A DNA stretch of 64,000 nt, taken from G965216695 sp965216695 (GTDB lineage Bacteria > Pseudomonadota > Gammaproteobacteria > Pseudomonadales > Azotimanducaceae). The number at the start of each line of letters is the position of its first letter. Positions within the stretch are counted from its first letter, which is position 1. The translations under genes were made by a program, and so were the position numbers. The stretch lies in the NCBI GenBank assembly GCA_965216695.1, contig OZ244212.1, forward strand, positions 1,240,001-1,304,000, given 5' to 3'. Below the pieces are notes generated by a model. It saw only the letters and a program-made list of their open reading frames with translations, was not told the origin of the DNA and made no database searches. Of the stretch, positions 8,599 through 16,600 are shown piece after piece.

Positions 8599-10358
8599 TG
8601 AGTGTCGAAGTTCTCACCTATCTGTTCGTGGGCGCGAGTTTTGCATTGTACATCGGCATTGCCGTGTGGTCGCGCGCCGCGTCCACCAAAGACTTCTACG
8701 TTGCGGGCGCACACGTGCACCCGGTCGCCAATGGCATGGCAACTGCGGCCGATTGGATGAGTGCCGCGTCGTTCATCTCAATGGCGGGAATCATCGCCTT
8801 CATGGGGTACGACGGTACCGTGTACCTGCTGGGCTGGACGGGCGGCTACGTGCTGCTTGCACTGCTGCTCGCCCCCTACCTACGCAAGTTCGGGCAGTTT
8901 ACCGTTCCCGATTTCATCGGTGCGCGCTACTACTCGCAGACCGCCCGGGTCGTCGCTGTTGTGAGCCTCATCGTCGTGTCGTTTACGTACGTGGCCGGTC
9001 AGATGCGGGGCGTCGGCATCGTCTTCTCGCAGTTCCTCAACGTCGAGATTGAACTGGGCGTCGTGATCGGCATGGCCGTGGTCTTCATGTATGCGGTGCT
9101 GGGGGGTATGAAAGGAATCACGTACACACAGGTAGCCCAGTACTGCGTACTGATATTTGCATACCTCGTGCCCGCGATTTTCATTTCCCTGCTCATCACC
9201 GGCATTCCAGTGCCACAGCTTGGGCTCGGAGCGCAGGTTTCCGACGGCAGCGGTCTTTACGTACTCGAGAAGCTGGATCGCACGCTGGTTGACCTTGGCT
9301 TCACTGCCTACACCGAGGGCATGAAATCGAAGGTCGACGTATTCGCAATCACCCTTGCTCTCATGATCGGCACCGCGGGGCTCCCGCACGTAATCGTTCG
9401 CTTCTTTACGGTGCCCCGCGTTGCTGATGCGCGGCGGTCCGCAGGCTACGCGCTGCTGTTCATTGCGCTGCTGTACACCACCGCACCCGCCGTTGGCGCG
9501 TTTGCACGATTGAACTTCGTGGATTCCGTACACGCGCAGCCATACGCTCAAATTCCGGACTGGTTCAAGCGCTGGGAGGACGTGGGCCTGGTTGGCTGGC
9601 TGGACAAGGACGGGGACGGCAACGTGAACTACGCACCGGGCCATGCGTTTACCGGCGCACCCGAATACTCTGCGGATGGCGTACGCACGTACGACAGCCC
9701 ACGCGTTTTAACAAACGAACCCACCCGAAACGCCAATGAAGTGTATGTAGACCGCGACATCATGGTGCTCGCCAACCCGGAGATCGCCGCGCTACCGCCG
9801 TGGGTGATTGCGCTGGTCGCCGCCGGTGGGCTCGCTGCTGCGCTCAGCACCGCCGCCGGACTGCTGCTCGTAATATCCAGTGCGGTTTCGCATGATCTGC
9901 TGAAGCAGACGTTGGCGAAGGGGCTCACCGAGCGGCAGGAACTTCTTTCCGCACGCATCTCCGCCGCCACGGCCATTGGTATTGCCGGTTATCTCGGCGT
10001 CGACCCGCCCGGGTTTGTAGCGCAGGTGGTCGCCTTCGCATTCGGGCTTGCCGCGGCGTCGCTCTTTCCCGCGATCGTGATGGGGATCTTCAGCACGCGT
10101 ATCACCAAGGAGGGCGCGATCGCCGGTATGCTATCCGGCCTGATCTTCACGGCGTCCTACATCGTATATTTCAAGTTCATCGATCCCGCAGCCAACCACG
10201 CGGACAGTTGGCTGTTCGGTATATCACCCGAAGGCATTGGCAGCATTGGGGCCCTGATGAACTTCGCGATCGCAATTGGCGTAAGCGCTGTAACCCGCCG
10301 GGTTCCGGACGACGTGGTGGCCATGGTTGAACGCATACGCCTTCCGGGCGACGATTGA
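8598..10358 (+). CDS. VC_2705-family sodium:solute symporter (acetate/organic acid type)
   Basis: A 586-residue member of the SSS family, with about 13 transmembrane helices expected. The N-terminal part carries the family pattern FYVAGAHVHPVANGMATAAD and DWMSAASFISMAGI, where the sodium and substrate sites lie. A soluble insertion at about 315-395 contains DKDGDGNVNY (around 336-345), an EF-hand-like loop typical of this subfamily. Substrates of relatives are acetate and other short carboxylates, so uptake of such an acid is likely but not proven. It is translationally coupled to the DUF4212 gene and followed after 22 bp by a luciferase-like flavin enzyme. Confidence 0.92.
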   Translation: MSVEVLTYLFVGASFALYIGIAVWSRAASTKDFYVAGAHVHPVANGMATAADWMSAASFISMAGIIAFMGYDGTVYLLGWTGGYVLLALLLAPYLRKFGQFTVPDFIGARYYSQTARVVAVVSLIVVSFTYVAGQMRGVGIVFSQFLNVEIELGVVIGMAVVFMYAVLGGMKGITYTQVAQYCVLIFAYLVPAIFISLLITGIPVPQLGLGAQVSDGSGLYVLEKLDRTLVDLGFTAYTEGMKSKVDVFAITLALMIGTAGLPHVIVRFFTVPRVADARRSAGYALLFIALLYTTAPAVGAFARLNFVDSVHAQPYAQIPDWFKRWEDVGLVGWLDKDGDGNVNYAPGHAFTGAPEYSADGVRTYDSPRVLTNEPTRNANEVYVDRDIMVLANPEIAALPPWVIALVAAGGLAAALSTAAGLLLVISSAVSHDLLKQTLAKGLTERQELLSARISAATAIGIAGYLGVDPPGFVAQVVAFAFGLAAASLFPAIVMGIFSTRITKEGAIAGMLSGLIFTASYIVYFKFIDPAANHADSWLFGISPEGIGSIGALMNFAIAIGVSAVTRRVPDDVVAMVERIRLPGDD

Positions 10359-10380
10359 TCCGAAACCACGGGGGGCTCTT

Positions 10381-11451
10381 ATGAACGTCGGACTGCAGAT
10401 CATTCTCTCCTCTTACGGTTGGGAAGACATTCCGGACTCGCACGTTTACCGTCAGGAACTTGCGATGGCGAAACGTGCTGAAAGCCTGGGTTTCGACGCG
10501 ATCTGGCCTACCGAGCATCACTTCTTCGATTACTCGTTCTGTCCGGACAACCTGCAGCTGTTGAGCTACCTGGCAGCGTGCACCGAGCGCATCGCGCTCG
10601 GCACTGCCGCGGTGATTCTGCCGTGGAACGAACCGCTGCGTGTCGCCGAGAAAGTCGCACTACTCGACCATCTGAGCGAAGGTCGCGTGCGATTCGGCAT
10701 GGGTCGAGGCCTTTCTCAGCGGGAGTTCGCGCCATTCCGGGGCGTCGATATGGCAGAGTCGCGCGAGCGTTTCGACGAGGCGTCACAGATGATCGTGAAC
10801 GCGCTGCACACAGGCTATATAGAGGGGAACGGACCCTTCTACCCGCAACCAAGAGCCGAGATCCGGCCGCGCCCCGAATGGTCGTTCGCCGATCGAATCT
10901 ACGCCGTCGCGAATTCGCCAGACTCCGTGGAGGCCTGCGCACGCGTCGGCGGTCGCATGATCATGTTCTCCGAAGCGCACTGGGACCGTCGCCTCCCAAG
11001 CATTGAACGGTACCGGGAGCGGTACGCGCACTACCACAACCGAAGCGCCCCGCCCATGCTCACGGCCGACTTCACGTTCTGCCACAAAGATCCCGGCTAC
11101 GCACAGGCCGTCGCCGAAGAAGCGATGGCCACATATCTCGAAAGTCTCCTCGAACATTACGACCTGATGGGGACGCATCTGGACGAAATGCCGGGCTATA
11201 CCGGCTACGGCAAACAGGCCGCCAAGCTGCGCAAGATCGGGTTCGAAAAGTACGTCAACGGATTTCTCGCCGCGAACGCCTACGGCACCCCGGAACAGAT
11301 GCTGGAGGTATTCCGGGCCCGCCGCGATACGATCGGTGAATTCGAGCTAGCAACGTGTTTCCGGTTCGGCGGCATTTCAGACGAAGACGCCAATGGCAGC
11401 CTCGCTCTATTCGCAAGCGACGTGCTACCCGAGTTGAAGTCGTGGAGCTGA
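10381..11451 (+). CDS. LLM-class flavin-dependent oxidoreductase
   Basis: A 356-residue protein of the bacterial luciferase-like TIM-barrel family, which uses FMN or F420. Start at ATG 10381, preceded by GGGGGG; the frame opens further upstream but inside the symporter gene. Family signs are AKRAESLGFDAIWPTEHHF near the N-terminus, LGTAAVILPWNEPLRVAEKV, and LLDHLSEGRVRFGMGRG. The gene follows the symporter by 22 bp and may be co-transcribed, suggesting oxidation of an imported compound. Substrate unknown. Confidence 0.88.
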   Translation: MNVGLQIILSSYGWEDIPDSHVYRQELAMAKRAESLGFDAIWPTEHHFFDYSFCPDNLQLLSYLAACTERIALGTAAVILPWNEPLRVAEKVALLDHLSEGRVRFGMGRGLSQREFAPFRGVDMAESRERFDEASQMIVNALHTGYIEGNGPFYPQPRAEIRPRPEWSFADRIYAVANSPDSVEACARVGGRMIMFSEAHWDRRLPSIERYRERYAHYHNRSAPPMLTADFTFCHKDPGYAQAVAEEAMATYLESLLEHYDLMGTHLDEMPGYTGYGKQAAKLRKIGFEKYVNGFLAANAYGTPEQMLEVFRARRDTIGEFELATCFRFGGISDEDANGSLALFASDVLPELKSWS

Positions 11452-11482
11452 ATCCGCTGGGAGACGACTCGGCTGAGCCCCA

Positions 11483-11766
11483 CTAATCAGTAGATCTATC
11501 AGGTTCTTTACCGGCCGATGCGCGCAGTTGCTTCGCCACCGTAAAGTAGTAATTGCGGCCCGTCGCAGTTATTAAGCCACGCCCCATTCGTTCGAGTGCT
11601 TCACCTTTCAGCCGCATTACTGTCGCGGGTTCACATCCCAACGCCGCTAGGTGATTACGTAATCGTGCAATCGATTACGGATTCGTGACATTCGTCCAGA
11701 ATCAAATGTGGCGGCCAAAGCTTCCACTAACGCGCTAAGGCCGCTGGAGACGAGATTGAGCTGCAT
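11483..11766 (-). pseudogene. Possible frameshifted remnant of a small gene
   Basis: On the minus strand a 39-codon frame from ATG 11766 (MQLNLVSSGLSALVEALAAT...) stops at 11647. A second frame, overlapping it in another phase, continues with HLAALGCEPATVMRLKGEAL and ends with TAG at 11485-11483. Joining them by a single-base shift near 11650 gives a plausible protein of about 90 residues with helical, charged composition. I do not recognise the family. It may instead be chance open sequence. Confidence 0.3.
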
Positions 11767-12071
11767 ATTATCACCGAGTACGCGGAACCTGTCGGCAGGC
11801 GGTCTATCAGGTCAAAAGAGCCTACCATCAGGTGCTGAGGAGTGGTGGCGACAGCGACTGTGAAAGATGGGCCGCCGGCACGGCTAGGCGGGTAACAGAG
11901 TTCAGTGAATCGGGGACGACCTGGGTGGTGGCGCCAGTGGATAGAAGGACTACGTGTAATAGTCCAGTATCTGACCGTACGGACAGTGTCAAAAATTCTT
12001 TAAAGCATTCGTTCGCGGATGCAGTTTGGCTACCGCCGCTTTCGACCCAATTGCGACATACCCGCGTTTGC

Positions 12072-12100
12072 TTGACTAGAATACGCTCGACGCATATCCA
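12072..12100 (+). promoter_or_regulatory. Candidate promoter of the DUF1330 gene
   Basis: TTGACT (12072-12077) and TATCCA (12095-12100) are separated by 17 bases and lie 31 bp before the ATG at 12131. The -35 box is close to consensus; the -10 is weak. Confidence 0.35.
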
Positions 12101-12130
12101 TCAGTAACACGAGCTATAAGGTTCCTATCT

Positions 12131-12553
12131 ATGTCCACGCCAACCCAATCCCAGCTTGAGAAGCTGATGTCTTTGCCCGCGGACGCTCCTGTGGGGGCGT
12201 TGAACCTCTTTCAGTTCAACGCTCGAGCGCAGTACCAACCTGGTGACCCTGAATACGGTACTCCCGAAGCCGACGTATCTGGAGAAGAGGCATATGCTAG
12301 ATATAGCTCTGCCGCCGGACCATTTGTCGTGGGTTGCGGTGGTCGAGTGGTGTTCAGTACGCCGGTGGACCAGGTCATGATTGGCCCCGAACAACCTGCC
12401 TGGGATATTGCGGCGATAATGTACTTTCCCACGCGTCGCGCTTTTATGGAGATGCTTTCTGATCCTGAGTTTCAGAATGCATCGAGACACAGAAAGGCCG
12501 CGTTTGCTAACCACTGCATGCTGCATCTGGCTGGTGATCCATTCACGGAATAA
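12131..12553 (+). CDS. DUF1330-like small protein
   Basis: A 140-residue cytoplasmic protein. Features of the DUF1330 (dimeric alpha-beta barrel) group are visible: an N-terminal beta strand (GALNLFQFNARAQY), a helix with GEEAYARYSSAAGPFV, a strand GGRVVFSTPVDQVMIG, and the terminal helix FPTRRAFMEMLSDPEFQNASRHR, matching the family pattern of Phe/Tyr-rich strands followed by a DPEY/F-x-x-A-x-x-x-R helix. Biochemical function of the family is poorly known. It stands alone, and its codon usage looks less GC-biased than its neighbours, consistent with acquisition by transfer. Confidence 0.75.
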   Translation: MSTPTQSQLEKLMSLPADAPVGALNLFQFNARAQYQPGDPEYGTPEADVSGEEAYARYSSAAGPFVVGCGGRVVFSTPVDQVMIGPEQPAWDIAAIMYFPTRRAFMEMLSDPEFQNASRHRKAAFANHCMLHLAGDPFTE

Positions 12554-12899
12554 TTTCGGAGAAATTCTGGTGCCTGACGAAACTGGGATGTCCCCTAGTG
12601 GCCGATCTGAGGCATACAGGGGCGCTGAGGTGTGTAGGTTTTGACTGTCCGCTTTAGTTTCTAGTCCTAGACCCAACCTGACACAGTCTGTACGGTCAGA
12701 TTCGATCTATCACAACTACTAGAAGCCAGATTCTTTTCTTACTTTCGGATACCACGATAAAACCGAGAGGCACACCCCTCTGTCCCCAGCAACGCCCGAT
12801 TTGGCGCTTACCACGTAAACCCCAGGAGGCTTGCGAAGAGTGGTGTGGTGATTAGCTGACGCTCGTCAGACTCCCGATCAACATATGGCCGCCTCAATG
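12554..12899. other. Intergenic region, nothing recognised
   Basis: About 345 bp between two convergent genes. I see no gene, no strong hairpin with T-tract and no repeat in it. Confidence 0.5.
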
Positions 12900-13424
12900 T
12901 TAGATCGTATCGCATGCCAGCTGAGGGGAACGGCTTCTGGTCCAAGGTCGACTTGGCGCATGAGTCCAAGTCAATGTCTTGCCATCGGATGACAAGTCAC
13001 CAAAGAGAACTTCCCCCGGAGCATTCGCACGAATTCTTGATTCGCTTTCAAAAACCGCCGGGTAGACAGTCGAACCTTCTGTAACAACCAGATTGCCGCC
13101 CGCCGGACCCGATTGGTCAATAAATTTCGCTTTTCCTTGACTATTAAGCCAGACGCCTCCGACATAGATTCTACGGTTGCAGGACTCATCATCTAATGCG
13201 TCAATCTGACGACTAAGCTCACTGACCTGCTCGCGGGAAGACACCAACCGCGTCCGCGCATCCGCTAACTGAATTCTTAAATCCTTAATAGTTTCTGAAT
13301 CTTCGGCGCCTCCCATGGCCACCGTGGCGACTGCCCAGGTTCCGATTGCCGTTGCAACCACAATCGCTCCCGCCCAAGCTATCGCCTTTTCAAGTGAAAT
13401 CGTTGCATTCGTCCGTTCCCCCAT
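12900..13424 (-). CDS. Hypothetical single-pass membrane protein with coiled coil
   Basis: A 174-residue protein of unknown family. Residues 13-37 form one transmembrane helix (AIAWAGAIVVATAIGTWAVATVAMG). Residues 42-76 form a short coiled coil (heptads in IKDLRIQLADARTRLVSSREQ), and the rest is a compact beta-rich segment starting at a single cysteine (C82). The ATG at 13424 is preceded by GAGG at good spacing. The topology suggests a membrane anchor displaying an extracytoplasmic domain. It lies alone in the gene-poor patch. Confidence 0.6.
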   Translation of the reverse strand: MGERTNATISLEKAIAWAGAIVVATAIGTWAVATVAMGGAEDSETIKDLRIQLADARTRLVSSREQVSELSRQIDALDDESCNRRIYVGGVWLNSQGKAKFIDQSGPAGGNLVVTEGSTVYPAVFESESRIRANAPGEVLFGDLSSDGKTLTWTHAPSRPWTRSRSPQLACDTI

Positions 13425-13617
13425 ATCTGCCTCTTCAGATCACCCTTTAGCTAGCATAGCTCAGTTTAGCTAATCACCTGCGCGATCTTTCCGGCTGCGA
13501 ATTACAAGCAGATACCAGCGTCTGTTAAAAAGAACTCGCACACCGACCCGTAAATCCGAAGAGCATAAATCCTAAGCCACTCACAAAACCAGACCGAAGG
13601 AACTTCGTACAGCCATC

Positions 13618-14514
13618 TCAGGACCCTCCTGGGTGATCGCCGAGCAGCTGATCGAGCGCATAGCGCGATGACGCAGCCTCGATCGCGTTCGTCTCGATCA
13701 ATCCGGCCTCAACAATCATCGCCTTCCACAGCGCCCAACCACGCCCACGCCGCCACACCGTGTCGCTGACGCCAACGCGCTCTCGGAACAGGCTCCGGCT
13801 CGCGGCGTCAAGAAACGTCCACGCAATTACCATGTCGCACCCCGGATCACCGACGCCGAGACCGCCGAAGTCGATCACCGCGCGGAGCCGTCCATCTTTA
13901 ACCAGGAGATTTCCACGCGCGATATCACCGTGAAACCAAACGGGTGCCGCCTCAAACGGCGCGTCCATCGCAGCCGACCAGATCTCTGCCGCCGCGTCGC
14001 CATCGATCCGCCCGTCGCGCGCCAGTTGCAAACGCGCAGCTTCCGCCTGGGCAGCCCACATGTCCAGGCTACCGCCACGCATCGTGCGCGTGGGACCCCC
14101 CGCTGTATCCAATCGCTGAAGGGCCGCGAGAAAGGTCGCAAGCGTTTCCGCGAACGACGGGAGATCCGCAACGCCTTCCCAGGTCGCGACGTCCCCTTCC
14201 ACCCACTGGTACACGGACCATGGCCACGGATAACCCTCTCCTGGGCGCCCCTGGGCCAACGGTTTGGGTATCGCGAGCGGCAGCTGGGGTGCGAGCACCG
14301 GCAGCCATTTCTGCTCGATTTCGACCGCGCGAGCGTACTGCGGCGCACTCGGCAGCCGCACCGACATCTGGGTTCCGAGATGAAAAGTCCGGTTGTCCCA
14401 TCCGCTGTTGGAAACCGGGGCGATCGAAAGATGCGCCCACTGAGGAAATTGCTGCGCAACGAGCTGGGTAACAAGCGCAACGTCAATACGCGGCGAATCG
14501 GTGCCGCAGCTCAT
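13618..14514 (-). CDS. Aminoglycoside-phosphotransferase-fold kinase (APH family)
   Basis: This 298-residue protein has the APH/choline-kinase fold. The catalytic loop HGDIARGN gives D197 and N202 (H195 start), and the metal-binding DFG-like motif is IDFG (D215). An N-terminal segment SGWDNRTFHLG corresponds to the nucleotide-binding loop. Members phosphorylate small hydroxylated molecules or antibiotics; without an experimental relative, resistance should not be assumed. Its ATG overlaps the stop of the upstream mechanosensitive-channel gene by four bases, so the two are translationally coupled. Confidence 0.85.
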   Translation of the reverse strand: MSCGTDSPRIDVALVTQLVAQQFPQWAHLSIAPVSNSGWDNRTFHLGTQMSVRLPSAPQYARAVEIEQKWLPVLAPQLPLAIPKPLAQGRPGEGYPWPWSVYQWVEGDVATWEGVADLPSFAETLATFLAALQRLDTAGGPTRTMRGGSLDMWAAQAEAARLQLARDGRIDGDAAAEIWSAAMDAPFEAAPVWFHGDIARGNLLVKDGRLRAVIDFGGLGVGDPGCDMVIAWTFLDAASRSLFRERVGVSDTVWRRGRGWALWKAMIVEAGLIETNAIEAASSRYALDQLLGDHPGGS

Positions 14515-15896
14515 TCCGACCTATCGACGCTCGGATGCATCGTACGCGTGTGGACGGAATCACCACGTTCGGCAACCTCCTGATACAGCGGAACGCTGGT
14601 ACTGCGCAGGTGCAGATCCCGTTGCGGGTAAGGTATCTCAACGCCGTGCTCATGAAACTTGTCCCAGACCTTTCCGAGCACATCGCTGGTAACGTTCGCT
14701 CTACCATTCATCGGGTCATTGATCCAAAAACGCAATTCCAGAATGACCGCACTGTCGCCGAAATCACTGATCAGGCACACCGGTTTCGGCTCGTCCAGCA
14801 CGCGCTCTGTTTCCGCCAGCGCCTCCAAACAGAGGTTCCGTGCCTTGGGGATGTCCGCCTTGTAGTGCACGCCGATCTGCTTTCTCAGCCTCAACAGATC
14901 GTGCGAATGCGTCCAGTTCTCCACGCGAGTGGTGATCAGTTCTTCGTTCGGAATCAGATGCTCGATACCATCGCGAGTGATCACCGATACATAGCGAGCC
15001 CCAAGCGCATCCACGCGCCCGTAGTACCCAGGCACCGCAATCGTGTCGCCAGGTTTGATCGATTTGTCCAGCAACAGGATGAAGCCGCTGACGAGGTTCG
15101 CAAAGATCTTCTGCAATCCGAATCCGAGACCCACGCCTATCGCGCCCCCGAACACCGCGAGTGCTGTGAGGTCCACGCCTACAATCGTCAGAGTCGCGAG
15201 CAACGCGAATGTGCCGAGAAGAATTCTCAGAATCTTCACGGACAGCACCTGAATCGAAGGAGTGAGGTTGGGCGAACTCTTCAGGCGCCCTTCGATCACC
15301 TGGCCTATCACGTTGGTAAGCCACAGCAATGCTCCAAGCGCGATCAACCCTTGCAGAATCGTCAGCGCCGACACCTTCAGCTGACCGAGCGTGATGCTCG
15401 CGGATTCCAGGATCGCCTGCGTTTCGTCGAGAATGCCGAGAATGTTCAGCGCCGCAATCACCCACGCGATGGTTGCAACGGCCGAAGACAGGAACGGATT
15501 GGCAACAAATGCGGTGAACAGGCGCACCACCACCCAGGCGGTGAGCAGGCTTGTTGTTACCGTGAGAACCGCGTTTCGAACCTCGAGCTGAGTGGTGATT
15601 GCGATTGCAACGAGCTGCACCACGAGCCAGATGAACGGAAACATGACGTCGGAGGCGGTCTTCCACAAACGCGAAACAACGGCGTAACGCCGCTGCTGGC
15701 GGGCACGTTCTTCGAAGTAACGGCGACTCAAGCGCGCGAGCGGCCACGCAACCAAAGACGCCGCAACGACGATGGCGAGTTCGATTAGCGTGTGCGTTAC
15801 GAATACGTCGCTTACAAACCAATCGACGATGCGTTCGAGAAACGCGCTCAACATGCCGGTGTCGACACCACCTTCGGCCACCTGCTCATTCGCCAC
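14511..15896 (-). CDS. MscS-family mechanosensitive channel
   Basis: A protein of about 461 residues with several N-terminal transmembrane helices, then the MscS core. The pore helix is rich in Gly/Ala (LAVFGGAIGVGLGFGLQKI), followed by the beta domain with LLLDKSIKPGDTI and RDGIEHLIPNEELITTRVENW. Such channels release solutes on hypo-osmotic shock. Two GTG codons (15905 and 15896) are possible starts. I prefer 15896 because the GAGG site lies at workable distance from it, while it touches the first GTG. The gene leads a two-gene unit with the APH-family kinase. Confidence 0.9.
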   Translation of the reverse strand: MANEQVAEGGVDTGMLSAFLERIVDWFVSDVFVTHTLIELAIVVAASLVAWPLARLSRRYFEERARQQRRYAVVSRLWKTASDVMFPFIWLVVQLVAIAITTQLEVRNAVLTVTTSLLTAWVVVRLFTAFVANPFLSSAVATIAWVIAALNILGILDETQAILESASITLGQLKVSALTILQGLIALGALLWLTNVIGQVIEGRLKSSPNLTPSIQVLSVKILRILLGTFALLATLTIVGVDLTALAVFGGAIGVGLGFGLQKIFANLVSGFILLLDKSIKPGDTIAVPGYYGRVDALGARYVSVITRDGIEHLIPNEELITTRVENWTHSHDLLRLRKQIGVHYKADIPKARNLCLEALAETERVLDEPKPVCLISDFGDSAVILELRFWINDPMNGRANVTSDVLGKVWDKFHEHGVEIPYPQRDLHLRSTSVPLYQEVAERGDSVHTRTMHPSVDRSE

Positions 15897-16047
15897 GGGT
15901 TTCACACCTCACAACGGGAAGAACGGATGCGAGCACCACCTCAGTTGCCTTCGCCTTGAGCCATCTACGCCTCCCCAACGGTACCGCGCACCGGAATCGT
16001 AGCGCGTTTCCTGCGCGTTGTGTCGGTACTCTCATGCACGCACATGC

Positions 16048-16587
16048 CTACTCGAATTTCCGCGAATACTTCCGTATGAACCGAGCCATTTGCGGGTCCG
16101 AGCGATCCAGGGGAATGTCATCCAGGTGATACCAGCGGGCCGCCCGAAACTCCGAATCATCGATCTTGAGCGTTGCCGCGCGATCACGGTGCATGACGTA
16201 CCAGAGGGACACGTCGGTGTGACCTGCCGTCTTGCCCACCGTTTGTGTCACCGTCAGAAACCAGGGTTCACCCCGTTCGAGTACCCCGTGAAAACCGAGT
16301 TCTTCGGCCACTTCCCGGACGGCTGCACTCCTAGGATGCTCTCCCGGTTCCACATGTCCGCCGCAGGGTAACCAAAGCCCTGCATTGATGTGGTCCACTA
16401 GAAGTACGTGATCGTTGTCGGCAACCACCACATAGGAAACGAGATGCTTGGGAGGAACCGCCGGCTTCTGCAACCGGCAGAGTTCAGCGCCCGAATCGAT
16501 CCACGCGAGGACGTCCCGCTTCGACGTCTCCTCTAACGCATCCAGCGGATCGATCCGATCGACCTCGGCTCGTATCTCGCGCCTCAT
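16048..16587 (-). CDS. Nudix hydrolase
   Basis: A 179-residue protein with a complete Nudix box at about 77-99 (GGHVEPGEHPRSAAVREVAE then ELGF), with the metal ligands in REVAEE. The start is taken at ATG 16587, 13 bp after the malate synthase stop; the frame continues upstream only by overlapping that gene in a different phase. Family members hydrolyse nucleoside diphosphate derivatives, and the substrate here is not evident. It is the last gene of the CMD / acyl-CoA dehydrogenase / glcB unit. Confidence 0.85.
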   Translation of the reverse strand: MRREIRAEVDRIDPLDALEETSKRDVLAWIDSGAELCRLQKPAVPPKHLVSYVVVADNDHVLLVDHINAGLWLPCGGHVEPGEHPRSAAVREVAEELGFHGVLERGEPWFLTVTQTVGKTAGHTDVSLWYVMHRDRAATLKIDDSEFRAARWYHLDDIPLDRSDPQMARFIRKYSRKFE

Positions 16588-16600
16588 CACCCAACGGATA

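Larger units (their letters stand above)
11452..12130. other. Gene-poor intergenic region
   Basis: Nearly 680 bp without a convincing intact gene. It looks less GC-rich than its surroundings. It holds a possible frameshifted remnant on the minus strand (11483-11766), a perfect 12-bp palindrome GATTACGTAATC at 11653-11664, and a candidate promoter just before the DUF1330 gene. The open frame at 11832-12107 on the plus strand has no ribosome site and an improbable composition. Confidence 0.5.

Noticed and set aside
11832..12107. 91-codon plus-strand frame in the gene-poor patch
   Set aside because: No ribosome site, odd composition, and it covers the candidate promoter of the DUF1330 gene.
13618..14514. 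Aminoglycoside resistance gene
   Set aside because: Only the broad APH kinase fold is visible; coupling to a mechanosensitive channel gene gives no support for antibiotic resistance.
14535..15788. 417-codon plus-strand frame opposite the MscS gene
   Set aside because: Antisense shadow of a well-supported channel gene; composition rich in His, Arg and Gln, no ribosome site.
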